Assembly (NCBI RefSeq): GCF_040371545.1
Contig: NZ_AP029048.1
Span: 620,001 to 684,000, forward strand
DNA length: 64,000 nt
Direction: 5' to 3'
Source: Synechococcus sp. M16CYN
GTDB taxonomy: Bacteria; Cyanobacteriota; Cyanobacteriia; PCC-6307; Cyanobiaceae
Shown: one piece after another, positions 29,443-39,376 of the stretch
Position numbering within the stretch: position 1 is the first letter of the stretch
Layout of the letters: each line of letters begins with the position of its first letter
Position numbers and translations under genes: made by a program
Notes under the pieces: model-generated
Databases searched by the model: none
The model's input: only the letters and a program-made list of their open reading frames with translations
Told to the model about the DNA's origin: nothing

Positions 29443-29616
29443 AGAGATTCACATATTTATCAGGATTTCGGCTTTTAAAGAGTATTTTTTTAATATTCAG
29501 TGCTCAGATTTCGAATTCACATAATCACCATCCTAAAGCCGTAGCGATATGAAGGAGACGAATAAAGGTAAGTGTAGTGCTTGATAGAATTGTGTACCAC
29601 AATTTAGTATGGCGAG

Positions 29617-30309
29617 CTAAAGTATTGGCTGACAGCTTGATTCTAATCTAGTCGCTCGTGTGCACTCTTTAACTATGCGCAGTGCTGCCATCGCAGCTCC
29701 ATAACCGTTATCGATATTAGTGACTAATAATCCCGGTGCACAACTCGCTAGCATCCCCTCGAGCGCCGTACGACCTCCTTTGCTAACGCCGTAACCGACA
29801 GAGACAGGTACACCTATAACAGGCTGTGGCATTAACCCAGCTAGCACGGTCGGTAATGCTCCTTCCATTCCAGCACAGGCAATGAGGACTTTGGCACTGC
29901 TGATCACTGGCAGTTGATCAAGGAGACGATGTAAACCGGCAACTCCAACATCCGTTACTGAGTCGACATGGATCCCGTGGCAATGCAACGCAAGTGTGGC
30001 CTCTGCTACCACTGTGCGATCACTGCTGCCTCCACTAATAACTGTTACAGCTGCAGGCATATCAGTCAGTTTTGGCAAAGATCCCACTGTTAAACAACGT
30101 GCATCGACATGATTCATGACCTGGGGCATCACCGACAAAATTGCCTCCGCTTTTTCGACATCTACCCGTGTTACCAGACCCAGTTCACCGGCCTCCTCAA
30201 ATTGCTTTAAAATTGCGACCACCTGATCAACAGTTTTGTGTTCTCCCCATATGGCCTCCACCATACCGAGACGCTGTCGCCGCTGTAAATCCAGGCAATC
30301 ATCTAGCAT
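29617..30309 (-). CDS. larB: LarB-type carboxylase, cyanobacterial CpmA homologue
   Basis: Resembles the PurE-like enzyme LarB, which carboxylates nicotinate adenine dinucleotide at the start of nickel-pincer cofactor synthesis; the cyanobacterial homologue is known as circadian phase modifier CpmA. The 230 residues contain an N-terminal helical part and the PurE-like core, with SGGSSDRTVVAEA, DVGVAGLHRLL, CAGMEGALPTVLAG and GVPVSVGYG. The ATG at 30309 overlaps the previous stop as TGATG; a TTG one codon earlier is possible. It is the last gene of the trmD-ispF transcript. larC and larE are not in the window. Confidence 0.9.
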   Translation of the reverse strand: MLDDCLDLQRRQRLGMVEAIWGEHKTVDQVVAILKQFEEAGELGLVTRVDVEKAEAILSVMPQVMNHVDARCLTVGSLPKLTDMPAAVTVISGGSSDRTVVAEATLALHCHGIHVDSVTDVGVAGLHRLLDQLPVISSAKVLIACAGMEGALPTVLAGLMPQPVIGVPVSVGYGVSKGGRTALEGMLASCAPGLLVTNIDNGYGAAMAALRIVKECTRATRLESSCQPIL

Positions 30310-30710
30310 CAATCAGACAAATGGAGCAGCTGCAGCTCTCCTTCCGATACAAGCGGAAAAGGCGACGCCGCGGCTTCGTTGCGTCCTAAAGCTACATTCA
30401 CCACAGCCTCAAATTGGCACCTTACCCGCTGTACTTCTTCGGGATTAATCGCCTTCCATTGTTTTCTGCTCGCCCAACGGATGAGTAGCTGTCCCTCTTC
30501 TCGGTCAGGATCCCAGGTAATCTCGCGCCCTAGAAACCCTTCCTGAATCTCAAGCCAAGGCTGCCAGATCTTTTTCTCACCGTCTAGCCAAGTGTCTAAT
30601 TGATGGGCAGGAACCCGCAGCCGCAGTTGCTCGATCACTTCTTCGTTAGCCAAGACTTGTCCCACGCAAAGGACCAGGATGGCTAATACGAGGGAGAGTT
30701 TGCGAATCAC
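30309..30710 (-). CDS. TIGR03792-like exported protein
   Basis: About 133 residues with a signal peptide ([20 protein letters not shown]), so probably periplasmic or lumenal. The mature part ([18 protein letters not shown], then [20 protein letters not shown]) matches the cyanobacterial TIGR03792 group as I remember it, related to small ferredoxin-fold monooxygenase-like proteins; function unknown. I choose the GTG at 30710, which overlaps the ispF stop as GTGA; an in-frame ATG at 30740 would overlap ispF by 34 bases. It is coupled downstream to larB. Confidence 0.78.
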   Translation of the reverse strand: MIRKLSLVLAILVLCVGQVLANEEVIEQLRLRVPAHQLDTWLDGEKKIWQPWLEIQEGFLGREITWDPDREEGQLLIRWASRKQWKAINPEEVQRVRCQFEAVVNVALGRNEAAASPFPLVSEGELQLLHLSD

Positions 30711-31918
30711 GACTGTTGCAGCAGCGCTATGGCATGGCAACTAATTCCTTCTTCGCGACCTTCCGGACCAAGTTTTTCATTGGTAGTGGCTTTGATGCTA
30801 ACGGTCTCCTCAGTAATGCCAATCCGCTTGGCGATGTGATGACGCATGATCCCCAGATGGGGGTTGAGTTTGGGACGTTCGGCGATCAAGACAGCGTCAA
30901 TGTTGACAACTCGCCATTCTCGCTCTTTTACCAGTTTAACCACTTGCTCTAAGAGTATCAAGCTGTTGGCGTCTCTCCACTTCGAATCAGTGGGCGGAAA
31001 GTGTTTGCCAATATCGCCAAGGGACAACGCACCGAGCAGGGCATCCATGACAGCATGAACTAACACATCAGCATCGCTATGGCCATCAAGGCCCAGACCA
31101 TCTGGATGTTCCAAGCTCACCCCACCAATAATCAATTCTCGCCCCCGTACTAGGCGGTGTATGTCATATCCATTGCCAATGCGCAGCTTCATAGCAGTTT
31201 TGCTGCAGTCGTCGTCCATTCTCTCGAATTGCCATTTTGCAAATAGATCCGGACGACGTTCCTTAGTCCGAATCTCTCGCTGTTGCTGCCGCCAACTTGC
31301 AATCGCATCATGATCTCCACTACGTAGCACTGCTGGTACTTTCATTCCTCGAAAATCCGCAGGTCGCGTGTATTGAGGGTGTTCTAGCAACGGAGTGCTG
31401 TGGCTCTCCTCTATCAGCGATTCTGCTGTGCCCACTGTTCCGGGCAACAGGCGAACCACACCGTTGATTATTGTCATTGCCGGCAACTCACCACCGGTCA
31501 GCACAAAATCTCCCACTGACACCTCTTCATCTGCTACATGACGAATGCGTTCATCAAACCCTTCGTAATGGCCGCAAAGGAAGATCAATTGATCGAACTG
31601 GGTAGACCAACGCTGTAAGTCATTTTGCCGTAAGGGTCGACCCTGAGGGGACATCAATAACACCCTGAAACGTAGGCAGCGTGGCACCGACTCCATGGCT
31701 GCGAACACTGGTTCAGGCTTAAGCACCATCCCAACACCGCCACCATACGGTTTGTCATCTACCTTTCGATAGCGATCTGTGGCAAACGTCCGTGGGTTGT
31801 GCAAATGTAACTCCGCAATCCCTGTGGAAAAGGCACGAGCGACTACTCCAAAACCAGACAACATGGCGAAAGCCTGAGGAGCTAAACTCACCACATCGAA
31901 TCGATACGCCTTAGTCAA
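30707..31918 (-). CDS. trmD-ispF: In-frame fusion: tRNA (guanine-37-N1)-methyltransferase TrmD + IspF
   Basis: One uninterrupted 403-codon frame covers two enzymes. Residues 1 to about 232 are TrmD, with [10 protein letters not shown] (58-67), [19 protein letters not shown] (115-125) and [10 protein letters not shown], which makes m1G37 in tRNA. Residues 243-403 are IspF of the non-mevalonate isoprenoid pathway, with metal site YDIH (251-254), [11 protein letters not shown] (278-288) and the C-terminal [11 protein letters not shown]. The joint is only about 10 residues (MDDDCSKTA) and contains ATGs at codons 234 and 243 that could start IspF separately. These are normally separate genes. The fusion appears genuine in this sequence, whether or not one polypeptide is made. 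Confidence 0.92.
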   Translation of the reverse strand: MTKAYRFDVVSLAPQAFAMLSGFGVVARAFSTGIAELHLHNPRTFATDRYRKVDDKPYGGGVGMVLKPEPVFAAMESVPRCLRFRVLLMSPQGRPLRQNDLQRWSTQFDQLIFLCGHYEGFDERIRHVADEEVSVGDFVLTGGELPAMTIINGVVRLLPGTVGTAESLIEESHSTPLLEHPQYTRPADFRGMKVPAVLRSGDHDAIASWRQQQREIRTKERRPDLFAKWQFERMDDDCSKTAMKLRIGNGYDIHRLVRGRELIIGGVSLEHPDGLGLDGHSDADVLVHAVMDALLGALSLGDIGKHFPPTDSKWRDANSLILLEQVVKLVKEREWRVVNIDAVLIAERPKLNPHLGIMRHHIAKRIGITEETVSIKATTNEKLGPEGREEGISCHAIALLQQS

Positions 31919-33734
31919 GCTGCTACCAATTTCAAAGCTAGCTTATGATTCTTTCTGTCAGTACCAATGAATCAATCGGTGGAGCCTCATGGAATCTTGC
32001 TAATCCGCATAAAGCTCACCTGATTATCTTGATTTAATAATACGGCTTAACGCTCGCTATCCCTCTTTTCCCCTGGCTTGGCTTAAAGAAACAATCGAAA
32101 CTTCTTGTTACCAACTTCTGCTCTTTTTATTTAATCATTTTTATCTATTTCTGTTCATGTTCATTCGATCCACTATCGTGATTGGTTCTTGCCATTAGTC
32201 ACTTGCTTTTAAGTAATATAAAGTTTTGGCTTTTTTAATTTTTTAGTAGTTACTTTCATTTATCAATGTTGTTACTACTAATTTAACTAAAACATTCTAA
32301 ATATTATTTAATATTTGTTTCAAAGAATAAACGATTAGACTTTTCCTATCTTTAATAAATATGCGATTATTTATCTATTAAAAAGTTTATTATATGATAA
32401 AACTAGGTAATTTCTTATTTATTAGCTATGCATTGGTATATTTGCATTAGCAAAAATAAATTTAAACAAACAATAATCTCACGTTAAAAACTGTTGTTAT
32501 CTACTGACGTCATCAGAATAAAATAATAATAGTAACTAATTGTTTAATATTTTCTGTATGATGAAAGTGAACATTATATTTAAACCTGAAAAATAAATCG
32601 AGATACTTAACTGTTAATCTTTCTAAAAGAGCGATACGAAAATAATCGTTTCGATAATTTCTAAATATCATCATATTTAGTTTACTTAATTAAAACATAA
32701 AGATAATTGCTATCATCAAATAGAAATATATTCCTTGATTAAATATCAGAATTAAATGCAAAGAAATTGTATACCTTATGTACTGTTACTCTTGCATTAG
32801 CAAGCGATAAAACTTACTTACTTACTGAAGTATAATAATATGTTCTGCATTATGCTTAATTGTTGATTAATTACTTCTCATATTATCGATAATTGACTAA
32901 TCAAATCTTATGTCTTCAAATTTATTGATTAGCATTGCCTAAGCTTACAATCTGACAATACTTGTAAGACAAACTATTTAAATCACCTATATATATTAAA
33001 CTGAGTTCCTGCATCTATCTTGATGTAAGCAATAGTTAATTATCTATCTGATCTTGTGAACATCTATTTCAAGATCTTCAAGTTCTCTCTATTATATTTA
33101 GTGAGTTCTACAGCTAATGCGGTTTTATTCTACTTTTTCCAAAGCTAATACTAATCCTTGAATAATAAATTTATTGTCATAAATTATTGTTTATATTTCA
33201 TTTAAGTGAGATAATTTTACGCACTTTGATTAGATATTTAAAGCTAGTCTTGATACATTTATTGTCTAGCCATCCTTGGCACTAGATCTGATCGTTTACA
33301 TCCTCTAGATTCAAATCTTGGTGTTTTCTAGTATTGGCTGTTCAGGTTAAAAGTATCAATCACTGATAAAAATTAGACGAGTTTATGCTAGAATTATTTA
33401 TGTTATTGCATCAGACTATACTCTCTTCTTGATCATATCTATGATCTAATTAGTGCTATCATGAGAATCGTCCGGTACATTCCATATATTTTGATGACTG
33501 GTTATCTCAATAATTTGAAGATTTTCCACCTATGCCACTGATTTTAGTACGATTTTATAACAAACTTGTTGCACAATCATGAAAATCGCTTCATCTAGTC
33601 TCTTCAGGGGTGGATAGTTATGCTTATGTTATTGTCCTTTATATTTAGTATGTCTAAACGCAAGAGGGCTGTGAGTTGCTTTTGATTCATCCGATGGGCT
33701 GATAAGACCACAAAATTACTTACCGCTTATGACA
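31919..33734. other. AT-rich gene-free spacer, 1.8 kb
   Basis: A long AT-rich stretch between trmD-ispF and the phycobilin lyase gene, both on the minus strand. No open frame with protein-like composition and no RNA gene detected. Comparable to the deserts at 1-5042 and 22483-23602. Confidence 0.6.
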
Positions 33735-33758
33735 ACCAGCAGAACCAAGCCTGCTGGT
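33735..33758 (-). terminator. Hairpin downstream of the CpcS/CpeS-like gene
   Basis: ACCAGCAG (33735-33742) and CTGCTGGT (33751-33758) form a perfect 8-bp stem with an 8-base loop, about 40 bases after the stop of the lyase gene. The minus strand continues TGTCATAAG without a T-run, so it is a weak terminator or an mRNA 3'-end stabiliser. Confidence 0.45.
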
Positions 33759-33797
33759 CATGATTATAAGCCTGGGATCGATACTTTTGGATGGCTT

Positions 33798-34304
33798 TCA
33801 CCCTATTGGAACGATTACGCTGCCGTTTTTCTTGAGTGGACGGGGTTTAGACACTCGGCGGATATCAGTACAAAAACTTGCTTGCAAGGGCACCCCATCA
33901 TTATCCACAGCAGTCGTGCTGCGTAAGCGCAAGTTGACGTAGACAAACCAAATTCGCTCCTGTACCAAAACACCATCAGGTCGAAAGACATTGAGCTCCA
34001 TACTGCCGTCGGGCCAAAAACGCCATCTCCCTAAATGTTCTCCGTTGCGAGACAGGTGACCATATGCACCGAATATCAGGGTGTTGGTGCTTGCACCGGG
34101 GGCTTGTACTATTAACCGTCCCAATGCTGATGCGTCGGACACTTCACACCTAACAGTTAACTCCCCTCGTTCACTGGTATGCCATTCATTGTCACCTCCC
34201 ACTGACAACTCGAAGCAGCTGCGCAGGCTCATCCACTCTCCATCGCACAGGGTAAGGAAAGCCACTGGATCGGTCGGAGGGAAGCTTTGTTGGCTCACTA
34301 TCAC
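33798..34304 (-). CDS. CpcS/CpeS family phycobiliprotein lyase
   Basis: Probable chromophore lyase attaching a bilin to a cysteine of a phycobiliprotein; the family forms a lipocalin-like barrel. The 168 residues show the family framework: DPVAFLTLCDGEWMSLRSCF at the N-terminus, GRWRFWPDGSMEL in the middle, and ERIWFVYVNLRLRSTT followed by ASFCTDIRRV near the end. Which subfamily (CpcS, CpeS, CpeU or a relative) cannot be decided by eye. It stands alone between two long spacers rather than in a phycobilisome gene cluster. Its presence suggests retained phycobilisomes or residual phycoerythrin. Confidence 0.8.
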   Translation of the reverse strand: MIVSQQSFPPTDPVAFLTLCDGEWMSLRSCFELSVGGDNEWHTSERGELTVRCEVSDASALGRLIVQAPGASTNTLIFGAYGHLSRNGEHLGRWRFWPDGSMELNVFRPDGVLVQERIWFVYVNLRLRSTTAVDNDGVPLQASFCTDIRRVSKPRPLKKNGSVIVPIG

Positions 34305-35262
34305 TCCGTCTTCTCGACTAACTTCACCATGTAACCAGTAAAAATTGATAGAGTCGATCTCACCAATAAATTTTTAGCTGTTGCTAAACACCACGGAACT
34401 GTACCGACAGACATCAAAGGATATTTTGCACGCTAGCACACTTACACACGGATTCTAGAAATTCCGCTAAATCAGAATTCGTTAATGCTTCTTCTCAAAT
34501 CTGAGAGCAACTTGACAGAAAGAAATGGTAGTAACATACGGTGATCGCTAACGTGGTTATTTGTGTTTAAAGCGAATGTACTGAATTCAGACAATAGCTA
34601 CTGGGCTTGTCTCAAGCAACCTACCATGGGAGCCAAGCAAAATATAAAAATAATTAGGATTTCATAGACTAACCAATAGTCACGATATATATCCTCCGCC
34701 AATAAAGCGTTTTAGTTCCTTTATTTGTGTACAATGAGGTAGATATTTACTTTGCTTTATAGTGATTTATTAACAAGTTAATTGTCTGAAGTTACTATGA
34801 AAAAATTGTGGACCATGGCATACCACTCTCACCTACAACAGTAGGGTTGAATCTATATGGAGAACTAATCGCAGGGCGCCGTTATTGAAATAATTAGGGC
34901 TACTTGAGAACATTTATTTGCATTGAAAGTCAACACGATATTTACCGGTATTAGATGTCGATATACCATTCTCTACGGTAGTCTCTGTATCTCTCTAAGC
35001 AACATTACAAACTGATTAGATGCAAAAGTTTAGAGTCAGAGTCACTGCAAAACTGTCGCTATCCTCTAACCAGGAATATTGGCTTGGCTTGAACAAGCGA
35101 CCATACTGTGTTAACGTGGAAGCAACTTAGCATTTAAATAATGCGATTATTGATTTCACCATTTGCTACCATATCTTAAACGAGTTAGCAACACAAAAAT
35201 GAATACTAACTATGCCGATTATATTAGCAACTATTCTCTAAATTAGTGTTTTAGTATACCAA
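34305..35262. other. Gene-free spacer
   Basis: About 960 AT-rich bases between the lyase gene and era, both on the minus strand. No supportable gene or hairpin terminator. It should hold the lyase promoter. Confidence 0.55.
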
Positions 35263-36201
35263 TCAAGAACTACCTCCATAGCCAAGCTCAGCGAGACATT
35301 GCGGCTTACTACGCCAATTGGGAATCACCTTCACAAACAACTCTAGGTAAACCGATCCATCAATCAGGTTCTGCATCTGAAGCCGTGCTTCTTGACCGAT
35401 CGTTTTAAGCATTTTACCTCTCTTACCGATCAAGATTCCCTTTTGGCTTTTTCGCTCTACTAAGACAGTGGCAAGGACAGCTGTGCATCTCTGGGTCTTG
35501 CCCTTAGCAGCAGAGAATTCTTCAACACAGTTGATTGTCACAGCTACGCTATGGGGCACCTCTTCACGCGTATGGAGAAGCACTTGCTCACGAATTAATT
35601 CCCCTAAAAGCACATGACCAGGTTGATCACTCACCATATCTGGTGGGTATAGTTGCGGCCCGAATGGGAGTTTATCGACCATCGCTGTAGTAAGGCTGGA
35701 ACAGCCTTCCCCCGATACTGCACTGCAGCGATGTACCGGCCAATTGTTTTTGGTGAGGAGTTTCTCATAATTAGCAGCAGCTCGCTCATGCTGATCGGGC
35801 ATTACCTGATCCCACTTATTTAATGCCACCAGTACTGGCAACGACTGCTGCCGCAACAAATTAACAATGAAGGCGTCGCCACGACCAGGTTGCTTGCAAC
35901 CCTCGAGTATCAGTAGCACAAGGTCTACTTCTCCGATAGCGCTACGTGCGCTCTGTACAAGCCGCTCGCCTAAAAGATGATGGGGTTTATGAATGCCAGG
36001 GGTATCCACAAGCACCATCTGGGCTATCTCAGTTGTGAGGATGGCGCGCAACCGGTTACGGGTGGTTTGGGAAACCGGTGACGTAATGGTTATTTTTTCT
36101 CCCATAAGCTGGTTCAACAGGGTGGATTTACCGACGTTCGGACGGCCGATCAAAGCGACAAAACCGGAACGGTAGTCGTCTGGCAGTGAGGATTGAACCA
36201 T
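35263..36201 (-). CDS. era: GTPase Era
   Basis: Ras-like GTPase that binds 16S rRNA and assists 30S assembly. Counting from the ATG at 36201 (312 aa), the P-loop GRPNVGKST lies at 19-27. Then come DTPGIHKP (G3) and NKWD (G4), and a C-terminal KH domain with GILIGKRGKMLKTIG. An upstream in-frame ATG at 36240 would lengthen it to 325 aa but lies inside the divergent gene's longest frame. The selected start overlaps, in a CATG, the most upstream possible start of the plus-strand neighbour, so at most one of those two starts is right. Confidence 0.94.
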   Translation of the reverse strand: MVQSSLPDDYRSGFVALIGRPNVGKSTLLNQLMGEKITITSPVSQTTRNRLRAILTTEIAQMVLVDTPGIHKPHHLLGERLVQSARSAIGEVDLVLLILEGCKQPGRGDAFIVNLLRQQSLPVLVALNKWDQVMPDQHERAAANYEKLLTKNNWPVHRCSAVSGEGCSSLTTAMVDKLPFGPQLYPPDMVSDQPGHVLLGELIREQVLLHTREEVPHSVAVTINCVEEFSAAKGKTQRCTAVLATVLVERKSQKGILIGKRGKMLKTIGQEARLQMQNLIDGSVYLELFVKVIPNWRSKPQCLAELGYGGSS

Positions 36202-36268
36202 GATTAAGCTTCCCGATTCATCAGTCAGCGATGAGGTCATAGCCTGTCAAAAGTGGCAACGCAGAGCC

Positions 36269-36790
36269 ATGCCGAATCAACAGCCCAATTTTCAACAAGC
36301 GATGGAGATCACAGCTGCTTGGCTGCGGCAATGGGACGATGAAGAAATCAGTGATGAAGTACTGGCAGATCGCATTGGAGAAATGGTGGCTAGCCGCGAT
36401 GGGGCCCGTGGGTTTTTCGCGGTGAGTCTTGCAGGAGAAAGCGCCTTGATGGATCGTATTCCCGACGTCGTTGTAGAGCAGCTCCGTGGTGCAGGAGGCA
36501 GTGTAGTGGACCTCAGTGTTCGCAATTTGGCGATGAGCACGGCGATGGCAATGCATCACAAGCGCAGTGGAGACGATACCCAGCAAGCAGGATCAGAGCG
36601 GGTTACCGTCCGTTGCATGGAGTTACTTAGGTTATTGGAACCCTCATTAGTGAAGGAGCGATTGGAACAGCTTCTTGAGGCGACTGTAGATGATACGGGT
36701 GCCGATGTCTTATTCTTGGAGCGTTGGGGTTATGATGAGGACCAAAAGCGTGCTATCAGTACTAATGCTTACGCTGTTGCTACCGATTGA
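36269..36790 (+). CDS. Conserved-looking cyanobacterial hypothetical protein, 173 aa
   Basis: Soluble protein of unknown function, divergent from era. I choose the ATG at 36269 (MPNQQPNFQQAMEITAAWL), because the longer frame starting at 36200 would overlap the era start. The sequence is helical and acidic with FFAVSLAGES, VVDLSVRNLAMSTAMAMHH and RVTVRCMELLRLL segments; codon composition matches the real genes here. I recall similar proteins in marine picocyanobacteria but cannot name a domain. No signal peptide or membrane segment. Confidence 0.75.
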   Translation: MPNQQPNFQQAMEITAAWLRQWDDEEISDEVLADRIGEMVASRDGARGFFAVSLAGESALMDRIPDVVVEQLRGAGGSVVDLSVRNLAMSTAMAMHHKRSGDDTQQAGSERVTVRCMELLRLLEPSLVKERLEQLLEATVDDTGADVLFLERWGYDEDQKRAISTNAYAVATD

Positions 36791-37049
36791 GTACTCAATC
36801 ACGGCGAAGTACTGGTCCAAAGTAGATTAACCCATGCACTATAAGAGACTAGAAACAACTTTTACATATGGTGGAGGACTACAGCTAAGTTCCAAATCAT
36901 CTTGACTGACCTGTTGCCGTCTTACGAAAACTAGTAATTGTCACACGCTGGCCGATAATGGAATAGATAACAAAAACAGTTCAATTAGAATTGTTTACTT
37001 GTAAATCTCAGGTAGCAAAAGAAATCATATTATATTGATTACTCCGAAA

Positions 37050-37075
37050 GACGCCCCGGATTTTAACGGGGCGTC
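37050..37075 (-). terminator. Strong GC-rich terminator of the ffh-rpsP-phoH-BI-1 group
   Basis: GACGCCCCG (37050-37058) and CGGGGCGTC (37067-37075) form a perfect 9-bp stem with an 8-base loop in otherwise AT-rich sequence, 25 bases after the stop of the BI-1 gene. The minus strand then reads TTTCGG, a short T-run. It may also stop plus-strand transcription. Confidence 0.8.
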
Positions 37076-37099
37076 TTATCATTGAGTACGAAATGAAAT

Positions 37100-37831
37100 T
37101 CAATCCCGGCGGCCACTGCCATTAAGCACAATGATTAACCGAAGAATGAAGATAAACAGATTAATGTAAGTGAGATACATGCTTAAAGCACCGGCCAAGT
37201 ACTGATCATCTCGGTAAGAGCGCGGCATTGTATAGAAGTCTACAAAAGCTGCACCAACGAACAAGATTGTGCCGAAGCCAGCAATCATTAGTTCAAAGCT
37301 GGTGCCGTGGAACATTGCAGGAGCGAAAATCCCACCGATGAATTGAACAAGCATCGCTAGGAGAAGGCCAATCAGGCCCAGCCCAACAACACCGGACAAA
37401 GCCTGACCAATGCTGTCGCTCATGCGACGGCCAACGACGGATGCGATTACAAAAGTAATGCCGGTTGCCAGTGCAGCTGTACCGACAGCACCTGCTCCGG
37501 CCGCAGCTCCGGCCAAGGCCACCAGGCCACTCAGAGTAAAACCAGTAACCAAACTGTAGATAGCCAAGAGTGGAAGTGCCGTGGCATTATTCCCCTTCAT
37601 CGCCACGTTTTGGGCAACAAAGAACAAAATCAAGTTGCCGACTAACGCAACCCAGAACAGAGGTATGAATATCGGAGTAGCAATCAACGTTAGGCCACCC
37701 AGCACACCCAAAGAAGTAAGTACCATCCCACCGCCCACATAAGGCAGTGCCTTATTAACGACGTTAGGGCCTACGAGAGCGCTGGATTGCGCCTCACGAA
37801 TAGCTTGTTGAAAGTTGCTACTAGCAGGCAT
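37100..37831 (-). CDS. Bax inhibitor-1 / YccA family membrane protein
   Basis: Multi-pass membrane protein of the BI-1 (TMBIM) family; relatives act in calcium leak or membrane-protease control, but the role in cyanobacteria is not known. About seven hydrophobic segments are visible after a short polar N-terminus (MPASSNFQQAIREA). The end, MYLTYINLFIFILRLI, is typical of the family. I start at the ATG at 37831 (243 aa), since the 24 residues of the longer frame to 37903 do not look like this family. Followed by a strong terminator. Confidence 0.85.
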   Translation of the reverse strand: MPASSNFQQAIREAQSSALVGPNVVNKALPYVGGGMVLTSLGVLGGLTLIATPIFIPLFWVALVGNLILFFVAQNVAMKGNNATALPLLAIYSLVTGFTLSGLVALAGAAAGAGAVGTAALATGITFVIASVVGRRMSDSIGQALSGVVGLGLIGLLLAMLVQFIGGIFAPAMFHGTSFELMIAGFGTILFVGAAFVDFYTMPRSYRDDQYLAGALSMYLTYINLFIFILRLIIVLNGSGRRD

Positions 37832-37950
37832 GTCGACCAGATCACATTGCGTTGACATCACTTTGACAGTGTTATCAGGGAATTGGGGTGTGGATCTCCC
37901 CATCGACGCATAATCCGACGGAGACGTTGCCTGTCAGATTCTTTATCTTG

Positions 37951-38919
37951 TTATCCATCCCGTCTTGCATAAGCTTCGACAATCCGCTGCACCAATTGAT
38001 GTCTCACCACATCTGCCGATGTCAAATGACAAACAGCAATACCTGCCACACCATTTAAGACATTGGAAGCCTCCAGGAGGCCACTAAGTTGACCTTTAGG
38101 AAGATCTACCTGGGTGACATCTCCTGTAACTACCATTCGAGATCGTTCTCCTAGACGGGTAAGCACCATGCGCATTTGCGCTGACGTAGTGTTTTGGGCT
38201 TCATCGAGGATTACAAACGCATTATCGAGCGTACGACCACGCATATAAGCCAGTGGTGCCACCTCAATCACACCTTTCTCAAGCAAAACGCTTGTTCTTT
38301 CGCACCCTAGGAGAAAGTGCAAGGCATCGTAAAGCGGCCGAAGGTAAGGGTCCACCTTCTGTTGGAGATCTCCTGGAAGGAAGCCAAGCCGTTCACCAGC
38401 TTCCACTGCTGGACGGGTCAGGATAAGTCTTTCAACTTTGCGTTCGGTGAGCATCCGCACTGCCAGCACTACAGCCAGGAATGTTTTCCCAGTGCCTGCT
38501 GGACCAAGCGCAAAAGTGAGATCGTGGCCCTCCATATCATCAACGTATTTCTTCTGCCGCAGGGTGCGCGGCCGCAGTATGCTGCCCCGCTGACTACGAA
38601 CCAAAATATGCTCAGCCATGGCCGCGTGATCGTTGCTGCGGCCCGTGTTGAGTGCGTTGATAGCCGATTGCAAATCAACCAGTGATATGACTTGGCCGTC
38701 TTGCCAAATCGGTCGTACAAGCTCCACCACAGATGCGGCACGCTCGATCTGCGACGCACGCCCTGAGATAACCAACTGAAGACCCCTCAACACCAGTGAC
38801 GCTCCAGTAAGAGCTTCGAGGCGATGCAGATTGGACTCAGCTTCTCCAGCAACTGCTAGAGCAGCTTCTGGATCAGGAAGGTCGAGAACGAAACGACCGT
38901 GGTCGTCTCTGTCAGGCAC
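37951..38919 (-). CDS. phoH: PhoH family P-loop ATPase
   Basis: Cytosolic ATPase of the PhoH/YbeZ family, associated with RNA metabolism and ribosome maturation in other bacteria. The 322 residues have an N-terminal KH-like region, then Walker A GPAGTGKT at 139-146, the ILTRPAVEAGERLGFLPGD segment, and Walker B VILDEAQN at 236-243. The start is 8 bases after the rpsP stop, so it is in the ffh-rpsP-phoH transcript. Confidence 0.94.
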   Translation of the reverse strand: MPDRDDHGRFVLDLPDPEAALAVAGEAESNLHRLEALTGASLVLRGLQLVISGRASQIERAASVVELVRPIWQDGQVISLVDLQSAINALNTGRSNDHAAMAEHILVRSQRGSILRPRTLRQKKYVDDMEGHDLTFALGPAGTGKTFLAVVLAVRMLTERKVERLILTRPAVEAGERLGFLPGDLQQKVDPYLRPLYDALHFLLGCERTSVLLEKGVIEVAPLAYMRGRTLDNAFVILDEAQNTTSAQMRMVLTRLGERSRMVVTGDVTQVDLPKGQLSGLLEASNVLNGVAGIAVCHLTSADVVRHQLVQRIVEAYARRDG

Positions 38920-38927
38920 TGGGTTAA

Positions 38928-39290
38928 TCAGCCTTCAGAGCGTCTGGCTTCGCCAGAGGAAGCTTTAGATCCTGTGGCAGTGGTAGCCGTCTCAGCGGCG
39001 ACCCGTTTGGCTGCCTGCTTCACCTGCCCCACGGTTACTGAAGAGCGAACTCTTTTCTCGATTAAACCACCGCGCTCTAATAGCGTGCGCACCACTTCCG
39101 TGGGTTGAGCACCCTGAGCAAGACGTTCACGGATGGCTTCTGTATCAAGCCGCGTCTGCTTCGTACGTGGGTTGTAGAAGCCTAACTCCTGTAGCGGTCG
39201 GCCGTCTCGACGAGACGTGCTGTTGCAGGCAACGAGGCGAAAGCTAGCTTCCTGCTTTTTACCGAACCGCTTTAGGCGGAGCTTAATCAT
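38928..39290 (-). CDS. rpsP: 30S ribosomal protein S16
   Basis: Small-subunit ribosomal protein. The 120 residues begin with [20 protein letters not shown], followed by [15 protein letters not shown], as in all S16 proteins. A lysine/alanine/serine-rich C-terminal tail of about 35 residues ([18 protein letters not shown]) extends beyond the ~80-residue core, as in marine Synechococcus. It lies between ffh and phoH with short gaps. Confidence 0.96.
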   Translation of the reverse strand: MIKLRLKRFGKKQEASFRLVACNSTSRRDGRPLQELGFYNPRTKQTRLDTEAIRERLAQGAQPTEVVRTLLERGGLIEKRVRSSVTVGQVKQAAKRVAAETATTATGSKASSGEARRSEG

Positions 39291-39376
39291 TGTGGCCCTG
39301 GTGTTAAATGAAGGGTAAAGTTAAGGTGATTCAAGCAAGTCCCCTGCCCAGGCTAACACCAAGCTTAATCTAGCCC

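Noticed and set aside
30236-30448. Plus-strand ORFs opposite larB and its neighbour
   Set aside because: They are antisense shadows of well-supported minus-strand genes.
33729-33942. Plus-strand 60-65-codon ORFs over the end of the lyase gene
   Set aside because: Antisense to the lyase coding region and to its downstream hairpin; no protein character.
36200-36268. Upstream start at 36200 for the gene divergent from era
   Set aside because: It would share a CATG with the era start and adds 23 atypical residues; the ATG at 36269 fits better.
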